Shown in pieces: positions 1 to 8,433 of a DNA stretch of 34,830 bases. The first letter of the stretch is position 1. Each line of letters begins with the position of its first letter. Position numbers and translations under genes: made by a program. The notes below the pieces were generated by a model. The model saw only the letters and a program-made list of their open reading frames with translations. It was not told the DNA's origin and ran no database searches. Source of the DNA: Minisyncoccota bacterium (lineage in GTDB: Bacteria; Patescibacteriota; Minisyncoccia; Phycocordibacterales; UBA918); the NCBI GenBank assembly GCA_021129515.1, contig JAJOLD010000004.1:21046-55875 (forward strand). The letters run 5' to 3'.

Positions 1-1
1 A

Positions 2-3000
2 ACCACTGAACCCAGTGGTGCTGAGCTCGTGGGAGAGGGTACGATACTGTCTAAGATAATAGCGGGTGACTTGAGTGTATTTGAATCAGAGGGCGCGCGT
101 TTAAATGCAGGTGATATGCGTGCGTTGACGTTACGTATGCTGACCGAGGAATTAGGGCTTGATACCGAGACGGCAGAGCAACTTGATGCCAAACATTTAG
201 CACCATTGCGTACGAAGCGTATTGAAATATGGGGTAATGCCAAGATGGACGAGACTGACCAAGCATTGGCATATGAACAGCTTGATATGGAATATGCTGA
301 AGCGCTTGCCACGATTGCACATAATACCGGAACACACAAAACAGAAACTGGTGCGGAGGTGTCAGCAGATGCCGCGGCGGACGATGCCTCCTTTGAAGCA
401 TTTATAGAGAAAGTCGGTACACCGGAAGGTGTCGAAGCCCTGCGTGCAGAGGTGCAGGAAGCAGATAGTGCCGTAGCCAAGGTGGTGGCTGATAGTGCGT
501 ATGTGCTGAGTACCGCTGCGCAAGTTGCATTGTATGAAGCACGAAAAAACGCATTGTTTGAACATCTTGCAACATTGCAAACAAGTGGTGCATCGGTTGA
601 CGTAACGGTCAAGCAGGTGTGGCATGCAGAGCTACAAGCCTTTTGGAAATTAGTGGGAGAAATATTGGGTACGCATGAGTCTCAGGGCAACAACGATGCA
701 GCAAAGGAACACGTAGTTGCTGAGCGCCCTACAAATGCAGCGTCTATGGGGGATGCCGTCAACGCTGTATCGGAGGTAGCACCTCAAGAACCTCATGTAG
801 AGGTTATTCGTGGTTCTGGAGATTCGGGAGAATCTATCCCAAAGCAGTCTCCAGATATTGAGCAAGCGATCTTTACTGAATTGCCTAGTACATTGGAAGG
901 GGTGCCGCTTAAAGAGCGTACAGGCACCTCAGCTCAGTTAGCTGAAGCGAAGAAAGAGTGTGCGGCAATTGCAGCGCAGTATGAAGATGCACTGCGCATG
1001 CATTACTCAGGCAACCTAGTGACCCGCAATGCCAAAAAAGCAGGACGATTTGTGCGCAGTCTTCGCAATGCGGGACCAGAAACATTTACGGGTGATTTGG
1101 GCAACCTGGAGAAAAAATATATTCAGGCACGACAGACGTATGTACAAACACTTGAGCGTGCGCTCGAAGAACGACGTGACCGAAAGGTGCAAAAGGGCGC
1201 AGATACCAATGCCGTGTTCAGTGACCGTAGAACAGTAAAGAGAACAGGTGATGGTGACGCAGCACATCGAGCTCTGTTTTCTGGAGAAGGACTCCGCGCC
1301 GCGGCGGCAAATAAGTTTGTGCTTGAGGTCGCAAAGCGGCGGCAAGAGATACGCTTAGAAGCAGAGCAACCAATACCTGCAGTTCGTAAGACAATGGCGT
1401 TTCTCCGTAAGCACAGGTGGGAGGCACGCGCGGGTGTGGTGGTTGTTACTGGGCTCCTTGGCGCGGCGACTGGTGGCGTGCTTGCTGGGCTTGTTGCGGG
1501 AAGTGCGCGTGGTGCGCGTATCGGAGCAGGGTTGCTTGCAGGTGGTGCGGTTGGTGCTTTGTATAACGAAGGTATGCGTGCACAGCAACAAACTAATGAG
1601 GAGACAAAACAATTTGTACAAAAAGCATTCCAGCCAGGGATGGATATTGGCTTCTACGATAAGGGCATTAAAGCAGGGGAATTTAAAGAAGAACGTATCC
1701 GTAATTGGCGAAACACACTTGCTGTTGCAGCGGGAGGTGCGACGAGTATCGGGACCGGTATGGCAACTGCCGGAGAGACAGCTGCTGAAACAACTACTCC
1801 ACCGTCTCGACCAGAGGCGCCTTCTACAGGACCAAACGTTCAGTCTGATGTTCCTGAATCATATGTTTTAACGTCGGAACAGGAGTCTAGTGCATCTCCA
1901 AAATTTCAATCAGATGAAACTCCCAAACCAACATTTGATATGTCTAGCGATAGGGTGACACCAAAACCAACGCTTAATACTGCGCAACAAGCTGACGCTG
2001 GCAGTGAACCCTCTCATGCATCGGTTGATGAAAGTGAGTCACACCCTACCAAGGGTCTCGAGCAAGGAGTACTTTCGGAGGAGCAGGTTAGTGGGAGTGC
2101 AACATCCAATGCAGTACCGGCAGCTACTTCAGTAGCAGATGTTTCAGAAGCGACTGCACCACACGAGACGTTGGCAATGCAGCATACTATCGAGTCTGGA
2201 GATACGCTCTGGGAGCTTATGGAACCACGGCTTGAACAACAGAGTACAGCATTTGCGAATCTCTCTGAAGCAGAACAGCGGCAGATGTTGACTGCGCTTT
2301 TCAATCATATTGATAATAGCAAGCAGTTGCGTGATGTTGTTGGTATGCGGAGCGATTATGCAGACATCATCCACACTGGTGAAACCCTTGATTTATCTGC
2401 AATGCAGGCTGATCTCGAATCATATATCAAAACTGGAGCATGGAAATATGCTGAAGATATAAAGGTTTTCGATGGATCCGATGTGAGCATGGCAACCGTA
2501 CAGGATCATACAGTACCAATCGAGGAACTTAAACGCTATGGATTTACGCAAGACAGAAGCAATGAGTGGCATATGGACGCGGATGCACAACGCAAGGGGC
2601 TTATTGAGTGGGTGGAAGGTCCGCAGCGTGCCGGTATTTTCGGCATGGCACCGACTGTCTATGAGCGTTTGCATGAAATGCCAATGCATCAGTTGATGCA
2701 TCAACCCGATGCAGAGCTGGACAAAGATTACAATGTGAGTGCCGTAGAGTGGCATACATGGCACACTGCAGTAGATAAGATGAAAACGGTACTCCCTCCA
2801 GACCCACAGGAAAGTCTTGGATCATACATGGATAGATACCTCGAGGTGCAAGAAGCAAATCATCTTGCAGCGAGTACACAATCTGTCGAGGGACAGCCTG
2901 AATTAGGTGAGACAATTGTAAGGAATACCGTACAAGCGTTGCATAACTCCTTGAGTGCAGAATCAACAGGTACAGCGCTGTGGTCACAGTGGGAAGCTAT

Positions 3001-3280
3001 GCAAATGGATGCGATTAAAGGTGGGAATGCACTTGACACATTGCAGTCTAACGAACAGTTCTCACATATCTTTGCAGGACAATTGACGAAGGTAATGGCT
3101 CCATTGGATAATGAAAATTTTGCGGAGTATCTGCAACGTTTCTATGCATCGGGATACCGGATTCATACCTCAGAAGGTGTGCGTATTGATCGTAATGGAT
3201 TGTTTACAGGAGACATTATAGTGGTTTCCAGAGATGGAGTGCACACATATGGTATTGCAAATAAGCAGGGAACAGATTGA
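2..3280 (+). CDS. Large membrane-associated protein with LysM-like motif (5' partial)
   Basis: The frame is open to the left edge, so the true start is probably outside the window; the first in-window start codon is a GTG at 29, and residue numbers below count from it (1083 aa). The N-terminal half is acidic and helical. Around residues 465-515 there is a long Gly/Ala-rich hydrophobic stretch, probably a membrane hairpin. A Ser/Thr/Pro-rich linker follows. At about 717-785 a LysM-like pattern is visible: SGDTLWELM, then after an unusually long gap HTGETLDLS. LysM domains bind peptidoglycan, so a wall-contacting role is an inference. The C-terminal 300 residues are not recognised. Two further uncharacterised genes follow in the same direction. 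I cannot name a family for the whole protein. Confidence 0.8.
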   Translation, partial: TTEPSGAELVGEGTILSKIIAGDLSVFESEGARLNAGDMRALTLRMLTEELGLDTETAEQLDAKHLAPLRTKRIEIWGNAKMDETDQALAYEQLDMEYAEALATIAHNTGTHKTETGAEVSADAAADDASFEAFIEKVGTPEGVEALRAEVQEADSAVAKVVADSAYVLSTAAQVALYEARKNALFEHLATLQTSGASVDVTVKQVWHAELQAFWKLVGEILGTHESQGNNDAAKEHVVAERPTNAASMGDAVNAVSEVAPQEPHVEVIRGSGDSGESIPKQSPDIEQAIFTELPSTLEGVPLKERTGTSAQLAEAKKECAAIAAQYEDALRMHYSGNLVTRNAKKAGRFVRSLRNAGPETFTGDLGNLEKKYIQARQTYVQTLERALEERRDRKVQKGADTNAVFSDRRTVKRTGDGDAAHRALFSGEGLRAAAANKFVLEVAKRRQEIRLEAEQPIPAVRKTMAFLRKHRWEARAGVVVVTGLLGAATGGVLAGLVAGSARGARIGAGLLAGGAVGALYNEGMRAQQQTNEETKQFVQKAFQPGMDIGFYDKGIKAGEFKEERIRNWRNTLAVAAGGATSIGTGMATAGETAAETTTPPSRPEAPSTGPNVQSDVPESYVLTSEQESSASPKFQSDETPKPTFDMSSDRVTPKPTLNTAQQADAGSEPSHASVDESESHPTKGLEQGVLSEEQVSGSATSNAVPAATSVADVSEATAPHETLAMQHTIESGDTLWELMEPRLEQQSTAFANLSEAEQRQMLTALFNHIDNSKQLRDVVGMRSDYADIIHTGETLDLSAMQADLESYIKTGAWKYAEDIKVFDGSDVSMATVQDHTVPIEELKRYGFTQDRSNEWHMDADAQRKGLIEWVEGPQRAGIFGMAPTVYERLHEMPMHQLMHQPDAELDKDYNVSAVEWHTWHTAVDKMKTVLPPDPQESLGSYMDRYLEVQEANHLAASTQSVEGQPELGETIVRNTVQALHNSLSAESTGTALWSQWEAMQMDAIKGGNALDTLQSNEQFSHIFAGQLTKVMAPLDNENFAEYLQRFYASGYRIHTSEGVRIDRNGLFTGDIIVVSRDGVHTYGIANKQGTD

Positions 3281-3290
3281 TATATTATCG

Positions 3291-3304
3291 ACACACATGT
3301 GTGT
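3291..3304. repeat. 14-bp palindrome in the 55-nt gap before the 103-aa gene
   Basis: ACACACATGTGTGT is a perfect palindrome lying between the stop of the large gene and the next start. It could be a protein-binding site or a weak hairpin. There is no T-run, so it is not a convincing terminator. Confidence 0.3.
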
Positions 3305-3335
3305 AACACTGCAATAACAACAACAAGTAACGTGT

Positions 3336-3647
3336 ATGAGCAAAAAAATTTTACAAAAAGACATAATCCCACTTCTTGGCATCGACGCACTACCGCAAAA
3401 AGATCAGGAGACTTTTCTTGAGGATATTGGTGCACTGGTGTTGGAGAATGCCCTGCATCGCTTGGTTCGCGATATGGATGCAGCTACTAAAAAAGAGTTT
3501 GAGAGCCTTGTTGATGTGGCTGCAAATCCAGACGCATTATTTACAACGCTTGCGGAACAGTATCCAGCTTTTGATACTTTGCTTGAGGAAGAAGTGGTTG
3601 CGTTCAAACGTGAGGCAATTGCGGTTATGGGTAGTGTAACGCACTAG
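3336..3647 (+). CDS. Small helical protein, unknown function (possibly DUF5663-like)
   Basis: 103 aa, ATG start without a Shine-Dalgarno motif (upstream sequence is CA-rich). The protein is acidic and predicted almost fully helical, with no signal peptide or membrane segment. The layout (short helical protein with an LEDIGALVLENALHRLV-type segment followed by an acidic C-terminal half) reminds me of the DUF5663 family seen in CPR genomes, but this is recall of a pattern and not a match I could test. It sits 55 nt after the large LysM-like gene and 56 nt before the start chosen for the Pro/Ala-rich gene, so the three may work together. No function is assigned. Confidence 0.7.
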   Translation: MSKKILQKDIIPLLGIDALPQKDQETFLEDIGALVLENALHRLVRDMDAATKKEFESLVDVAANPDALFTTLAEQYPAFDTLLEEEVVAFKREAIAVMGSVTH

Positions 3648-3685
3648 TTATCAACGCAGTATGTCTCATGGCGGTGCGCGGACAA

Positions 3686-3694
3686 TGCTATAAT
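3686..3694 (+). promoter_or_regulatory. Extended -10 promoter of the Pro/Ala-rich gene
   Basis: TGCTATAAT is a perfect extended -10 element. It lies inside the first codons of the longest possible reading frame (ATG at 3668), and 9 nt before the ATG at 3704. Transcription would start about 3701, which makes the ATG at 3704 the likely start and the mRNA almost leaderless. No good -35 is visible. Confidence 0.65.
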
Positions 3695-3703
3695 GACCGC
3701 ACT

Positions 3704-5863
3704 ATGGGGGGAGATACGCGTTCATTGCAAAAGGATGGGGCTGCACGTGGTACACACACTACTGCAGATTTTGATTTAATGACTTGGCAAGGACTTGCTG
3801 CAGTGCTTGCTGTGGCAAAACAGGCCGCTATGCCTGAAGATGCGTACAATCACTTTCGTGATTTGGTGCTTTCCTATGCACAAAATGGTGGCGATAAGCA
3901 CACTAAAAAAGAAATAGACGCCATCCTTACAACACTCCCCACAACTACTGCTTCTGCAACAGATAAAACTGAAAAAGCAGCAACACAAAAGACTGAGAAG
4001 ATTGACACACCAAAGCACGCACAAAAAGCAAGCCAAAAGAAAGAAGAAAAAGTCTCACCGAAAGCACCAGCGCAGCAGTCTCCACAAAAGAAAGTACTTG
4101 GAAAGCGTCGTCCAACACCGCAATTTGCTCCTGTGTCTGTGACCAAAAAGCCAGAAACTAAAGTGGAAAAAACAGCTACGCCTAAAGCAGTAGTGGAAAC
4201 ACCGTCGCCATCCAAGGAGCACGCTACTCCTGCTGCACCACCGCAGGCACGCACGAAGGCACCAGCAGTGGGCAAAAAGAACATGCCACAGAAGAAACCA
4301 TCGCCACAAGCGTCTACACCACCACCTGTGGACGCAGCACCGAGCATGGCGGAGCAGTCAGTGCCACCTACACCAACAGCTCCACCTGCACCAGCAACAC
4401 CGCATGCAGCATCTCCAGACGCAACAACAGCGGCACTCAAAACACCTGAAGAGCATAAAGTGCGTATTGCTGAGATTAAGCGTTTGGTAAATAGTCAGTT
4501 TGGGAACCCTATTACGTTGATTGACCAAGGGAACCCTATCGGGCGTGAATACATGCACGCATTGCTTGCTGCTATGAAAGCAACAGGTGGCGGTGGCACA
4601 ATCACTACAGCTATGGAGAAACTGGAAGCTGCATACACCACACTCCTTGAGAGTGGTGCCGCGGTCGCTACTGCAACGCAGACGCCACCAGCGTCAGCAC
4701 CCGCGCCTGCTGCCAAAGTGCCTGAGGCAGCACCTGCACCAAAGACCGACTTTATGCCAAAGTCTGTGACACATACAGACACGCCACCTGCTGAGTCGAG
4801 TGCACCAGAACCAGCACCTGCAGCCGTGCCAACCCCACCAGCACCTACACCTGCGACACCACCAGCAACCAACACTGCAGCTGCTGCCGCAAAAAGCAAA
4901 CCAAAGGGTATACCATCACTCGCTGATGCGCTTGATACAACCCCCTTGGCACACGTAGCCGATATGGTCACACCGGAGGTAGAACCAGAGCCTGAGGAGC
5001 CGGAGGAAGTGCCTGCTGAGGTGCAAAGTATTCCCGTACAGACTGCCGAGGATATTTCGGATATAAAAGAGACCGTCTCAGGATTGACGGATGACACAGC
5101 ATCGGAAGTGCGTGCGGTCTTGCGTAAGGAGTACACTGATTTAGAAGCAAAACGTGCAGCACATGCAAAAAAACAGGAGACCAACGATACGCCTGCTGCA
5201 ACCCCAACTCCACCACAGCAACCAGCACCAGCTCCTAAAGCAGATACTCCCGCAGCCGCTACGCCCGAACCGCCGACCACACCACCACCTACTGCGGCAT
5301 CAACCGACGATACGCCTCCCGCGACACAACATCCGCATGTCACATCGGTTGGTCCGGTTATTGTACCTAAGGAGGCGACAGAAGACGCGCCTGACACGAC
5401 CACACCTGCAGTGTCTGATCAGGGTATTCCACATATTGAAGCTGTGCCACCACACATTCATTCGGGTACCACTGTTACCAGTACGCGTGAACGTGAGCAA
5501 AGCAAAAATGATATTTTTGCCATGACTAAGACCGCACAGACAAACCAATCAGAGCTTGCATCACCCGCTGTGACAGCAGGACTGGGGCAGTTGCTCGACG
5601 AATGGGAGCATTTTAAACAAAGTGGTATGTTTGGTACTGGTCCCAGCGGAATTGACCATCCGCTGTATAAAAAACTCCAAACACGCGCAATGGCAGAGGT
5701 CTTAGCTGGACGATGGGAGGGTGCAGATCAGTCTGTGATTCGTTCTATTAAAGATTATGTAAATGCATGGCGTCATGAACAAGGGGTAGCGTATGACACA
5801 AACGAAACGTTTGAACACTATTTGCGTCGGGTGGTACAACGTATCTTAAAACGACAACAGTAG
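3704..5863 (+). CDS. Pro/Ala-rich, largely disordered protein
   Basis: The frame can begin at 3668, but a consensus extended -10 box covers those codons, so the ATG at 3704 (CACTATG context) is preferred, giving 719 aa. Most of the protein is low complexity: Lys/Thr/Pro-rich early, then long Pro/Ala/Thr runs, expected to be disordered. Two segments look folded. One begins near nt 4450 with a helical region containing two NP(I)-type repeats (FGNPITLIDQGNPIGREY). The other is the last 110 residues, with a Trp-containing helix pair and a basic C-terminus ending in KRQQ. There is no signal peptide or membrane segment. The low-complexity region produces long antisense frames, which are composition artefacts. 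Function unknown; a scaffold or tether with two folded ends is one reading. Confidence 0.8.
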   Translation: MGGDTRSLQKDGAARGTHTTADFDLMTWQGLAAVLAVAKQAAMPEDAYNHFRDLVLSYAQNGGDKHTKKEIDAILTTLPTTTASATDKTEKAATQKTEKIDTPKHAQKASQKKEEKVSPKAPAQQSPQKKVLGKRRPTPQFAPVSVTKKPETKVEKTATPKAVVETPSPSKEHATPAAPPQARTKAPAVGKKNMPQKKPSPQASTPPPVDAAPSMAEQSVPPTPTAPPAPATPHAASPDATTAALKTPEEHKVRIAEIKRLVNSQFGNPITLIDQGNPIGREYMHALLAAMKATGGGGTITTAMEKLEAAYTTLLESGAAVATATQTPPASAPAPAAKVPEAAPAPKTDFMPKSVTHTDTPPAESSAPEPAPAAVPTPPAPTPATPPATNTAAAAAKSKPKGIPSLADALDTTPLAHVADMVTPEVEPEPEEPEEVPAEVQSIPVQTAEDISDIKETVSGLTDDTASEVRAVLRKEYTDLEAKRAAHAKKQETNDTPAATPTPPQQPAPAPKADTPAAATPEPPTTPPPTAASTDDTPPATQHPHVTSVGPVIVPKEATEDAPDTTTPAVSDQGIPHIEAVPPHIHSGTTVTSTREREQSKNDIFAMTKTAQTNQSELASPAVTAGLGQLLDEWEHFKQSGMFGTGPSGIDHPLYKKLQTRAMAEVLAGRWEGADQSVIRSIKDYVNAWRHEQGVAYDTNETFEHYLRRVVQRILKRQQ

Positions 5864-5909
5864 TGCCTGTGTCGCATCATGGATGCGGGTTCCAATGTCC
5901 GCGTTTTAC

Positions 5910-5920
5910 GGTACTATTAG
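5910..5920 (+). promoter_or_regulatory. -10 region before the delta'-like gene
   Basis: GGTACTATTAG contains the -10 hexamer TACTAT (5912-5917), 15 nt before the ATG. The 12-mer CGGTACTATTAG recurs exactly before frr. The -35 is poor. Confidence 0.5.
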
Positions 5921-5932
5921 ATACACAGACCT

Positions 5933-6532
5933 ATGCATCACGCACAACTACTTATTGGAGATTTTGACGAAGCATTGGCAACGTTAGAGACCTCGGCACG
6001 TACACCAAGTGCTGATGTCTCGGTGACCTGCTACACGACTTTTGGTATTGCTGATGCTCGACAGCTCAAACAGGCTGCTCATTTAGTACCGGTACAAGAA
6101 GAAAAACGGATATTTGTCGTTGGTTTTCGAAATATAACCACCGAAGCCCAAAATGCGCTCTTGAAATTGTTTGAAGATCCGCCACACACGGCACAGTTTT
6201 ACGTGGTGAGTCCACAAGAGGATATACTGCTTCCAACACTCCGTTCGCGACTGCAGTATCGTGCCAGTGTGGGTACCACGACCACCGACACCGTGCACGC
6301 GTTTCTTACACAACCAGTTGCCGCACGCCTGGCTGAGATTGCTGATCGCAATACAAAAAAAGATACTGCATGGTTTGATGCCATACTGGCAGAGGCAGCA
6401 GTGTATATCAGTGAAGGAGGGACCACTGCTGAAAAACGTGCAGTATTGTATGTGCAGCAGTATGTCCGTGCGCGGAGTGCTTCTAAAAAAATGCTCTTAG
6501 AACACATGGCACTATCACTGACACAGCGATAA
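5933..6532 (+). CDS. holB: DNA polymerase III delta'-like protein (clamp loader), short form
   Basis: 199 aa, much shorter than usual delta' (about 300 aa or more). The diagnostic part is the segment at residues 69-84, where newly made clamp-loader family proteins read TEAQNALLKLFEDPP, followed by FYVVSPQ and a run ending LRSRLQ at about 103-108. In typical delta'/DnaX proteins that run ends in SRC (sensor-1 region); here it is SRL. No Walker A P-loop is present, consistent with a delta'-type, non-hydrolysing subunit, and the N-terminus is trimmed. The expected role is to help load the sliding clamp in the cytoplasm. The start is ATG in a CCTATG context with no SD. frr follows after 39 nt with its own promoter. 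The family call is fairly firm; the exact subunit is an inference. Confidence 0.75.
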   Translation: MHHAQLLIGDFDEALATLETSARTPSADVSVTCYTTFGIADARQLKQAAHLVPVQEEKRIFVVGFRNITTEAQNALLKLFEDPPHTAQFYVVSPQEDILLPTLRSRLQYRASVGTTTTDTVHAFLTQPVAARLAEIADRNTKKDTAWFDAILAEAAVYISEGGTTAEKRAVLYVQQYVRARSASKKMLLEHMALSLTQR

Positions 6533-6561
6533 TTTACGTGTGTCCATGAATGCGGTACTAT
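6533..6561 (+). promoter_or_regulatory. frr promoter
   Basis: TTTACG (6533-6538), a 17-bp spacer, and TACTAT (6556-6561). The start codon is only 10 nt after the -10 box, so the leader would be about 3-5 nt or absent. Confidence 0.6.
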
Positions 6562-6571
6562 TAGGGGCACT

Positions 6572-7123
6572 ATGACATACGATTTTTCATCATTTGAATC
6601 CCGAGGTACTGAAATAGTAGATTGGCTCGGGAAAGAATACACCGCAATCCGCACTGGGCAGGCAACACCCGCATTGCTTGATGTGGTGAAGGTTGATTCA
6701 TACGGTGCAATGACGCCAATTAACCAGGTTGCATCGGTAGGGGTCGAAGATGCCCGAACACTCCGCATCTCTCCTTGGGATGCAGGACAGATACAGAGTA
6801 TTGAAAAAGCAATTACTGATGCTGATTTGGGCGTCTCTGTTGCCGTTGATGACAGTGGACTCCGCGTCATCTTTCCAGAGCTCACCAGTGATCGAAGAGC
6901 GCAACTCCTTAAAGTAGCAAAAACAAAACTTGAAGAAGCCCGTGTCTCTATTCGTGGTGCACGTGATGAAGTAATGAAAGGTATTGAGGCTGCAAATAAA
7001 GGAGGCGACATGAGTGATGATGAAAAATTTGATGCTAAGGAAGAACTCCAGAAACTCGTCGATACAAAAAATAAAGCACTCGAAGACATGTATACACGGA
7101 AAGAGACCGAGATTAATCAATAG
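6572..7123 (+). CDS. frr: Ribosome recycling factor
   Basis: 183 aa, the normal RRF length. RRF splits post-termination ribosomes together with EF-G. Typical sequence marks are the N-terminal IRTGQATPALLD segment (family form: RTGRASPSLLD), the beta-domain piece with TPINQVASV, the ISPWD turn, and the C-terminal helix with KFDAKEELQKLVD. The start is ATG in a CACTATG context, directly after a TTTACG/TACTAT promoter, so the message is nearly leaderless; the only purine run upstream is AGGGG. rseP starts 5 nt after the stop, so the two are co-transcribed. The genes that usually stand between frr and rseP (uppS, cdsA, dxr) are absent here. Confidence 0.97.
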   Translation: MTYDFSSFESRGTEIVDWLGKEYTAIRTGQATPALLDVVKVDSYGAMTPINQVASVGVEDARTLRISPWDAGQIQSIEKAITDADLGVSVAVDDSGLRVIFPELTSDRRAQLLKVAKTKLEEARVSIRGARDEVMKGIEAANKGGDMSDDEKFDAKEELQKLVDTKNKALEDMYTRKETEINQ

Positions 7124-7128
7124 TAGCT

Positions 7129-8220
7129 ATGTCCATTCTTATATTCTTTCTTGTTCTTTTTGTTTTGGTGCTTGTACATGAGTGGGGGCATTTTATTGTG
7201 GCGAAGAAGAGTGGTATGCGTGTCGATGAATTTGGTATTGGGTTCCCACCAAAGTTGTTTGGTTGGCGTCGTGGTGAGACCGAGTATACCTTTAATTTGT
7301 TACCGATTGGTGGCTTTGTGCGTATTTTTGGAGAAGACCCTGATAAGCATGAAGATAGTGAAGCAATCGAAGGTTCGTTTAGCTCTAAGAGCAAAAAAGC
7401 ACAGGCTGCGGTTTTGATAGCGGGTATCACCATGAATATTTTGTTTGCCTGGCTCCTCTTTATGATTGCGCTTATGGTTGGGGTGCAGTCGTTTGTGGCT
7501 GAGGAAGACGCTGGAGCAACTGCGCAGCTGGCGATTACCGGTGTACTGCCCGAGAGTCCTGCAGCAGTGGCAGGTGTGCAACCAGGAACGGTGATTACCG
7601 CGGCAACGGTAGAGGGGACCACACTGGAAACCCTCACCCCAGGTGCATTTACTGACTTTGTGGCACAGCATCCAGGTGTGCCCGTTACGCTTGCCTATAC
7701 CTATGCAGGGGAAGCGCAGCAGGTACAGGTGGTCTCCGCGCCTGGTGTGCTCGAGGAAGCGGTTGACAGACATGCGCTCGGTGTTGCGCTTGCAATGGTG
7801 GAAGTGGTTTCAAAACCAATACATGTGGCGTTTGTTGATAGTGCCGTACAGACCGTGGTTGCACTCAAGGACATTACTATTGGTATTAGTGCGCTACTCT
7901 GGGATGCGGTTCGGCTTGAGGCAGACCTTTCCACGGTTGCGGGTCCTGTCGGTATTGTGGGGCTCGTTGATGATGCATCAGCACTTGGATTTACCACACT
8001 GCTTATGTTTACGGCGTTTATTTCACTAAACCTCGCGGTGATTAATATTTTGCCGTTTCCTGCGCTTGATGGGGGACGATTACTCTTTGTGGCAATAGAA
8101 GCACTGAAAGGCTCTCCAATTAACCCTCGCTATGTATATGCGCTTAATCTTGCGGGGTTTGTATTGCTGCTGTTGCTTATGGCGGTAGTAACGTGGAACG
8201 ACATCGCTCGGATACGGTAG
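7129..8220 (+). CDS. rseP: RIP metalloprotease RseP (site-2 protease family)
   Basis: 363 aa. An intramembrane zinc protease that cleaves transmembrane substrates such as anti-sigma factors or signal peptide remnants. The first membrane helix carries HEWGH at residues 17-21, the zinc-binding HExxH motif. A GFPPKLFGWRRGETEY and PIGGFVRI region follows, typical of the membrane beta-loop. A PDZ-like domain is suggested around 135-210 (GVLPESPAAVAGVQPGTVI). The second catalytic motif is at about 306-316 (NILPFPALDGG), supplying the third zinc ligand Asp. A final hydrophobic helix ends the protein. It starts 5 nt after frr (GCTATG context, no SD) and ends just before a strong terminator. Its substrate is not evident from this window. 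Confidence 0.95.
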   Translation: MSILIFFLVLFVLVLVHEWGHFIVAKKSGMRVDEFGIGFPPKLFGWRRGETEYTFNLLPIGGFVRIFGEDPDKHEDSEAIEGSFSSKSKKAQAAVLIAGITMNILFAWLLFMIALMVGVQSFVAEEDAGATAQLAITGVLPESPAAVAGVQPGTVITAATVEGTTLETLTPGAFTDFVAQHPGVPVTLAYTYAGEAQQVQVVSAPGVLEEAVDRHALGVALAMVEVVSKPIHVAFVDSAVQTVVALKDITIGISALLWDAVRLEADLSTVAGPVGIVGLVDDASALGFTTLLMFTAFISLNLAVINILPFPALDGGRLLFVAIEALKGSPINPRYVYALNLAGFVLLLLLMAVVTWNDIARIR

Positions 8221-8226
8221 CAGGCG

Positions 8227-8264
8227 AAAAAAACGCGCAGCCACTTGTGGCTGCGCGTTTTTTT
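8227..8264. terminator. Strong bidirectional Rho-independent terminator after rseP
   Basis: Two perfectly complementary 18-nt arms (8227-8244 and 8247-8264) around a TT loop, with ACGCGCAGCCAC as the GC part and seven A and seven T at the ends. It closes the holB-frr-rseP group and separates it from proS. Confidence 0.92.
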
Positions 8265-8433
8265 GACCCCAACACTATTTCCATATAAAATGGTGGGAAC
8301 CAAAGACCGTCTATGGTCAGTTTTTGGTGGGTATGAGTATGTATATATTGTGTCTCAAAAATCCCGCAGGGGTGTCATATATATTCTGAATCTATGCAGT
8401 TATTTACTACGCACTACTAACACTACCTAACAT

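Noticed and set aside
4495-5403. 302-aa open frame on the minus strand antisense to the Pro/Ala-rich gene
   Set aside because: Its Gly/Ala/Val-rich composition is the mirror of the Pro/Ala codon bias on the plus strand; no start signal or domain.
6199-7089. 296-aa minus-strand frame antisense to holB and frr
   Set aside because: Both plus-strand genes are certain, and the antisense protein is Ser-rich without any recognisable pattern.
8265-8433. Possible T-box or riboswitch before proS
   Set aside because: No conserved antiterminator sequence and no terminator between the region and proS; no convincing promoter either.
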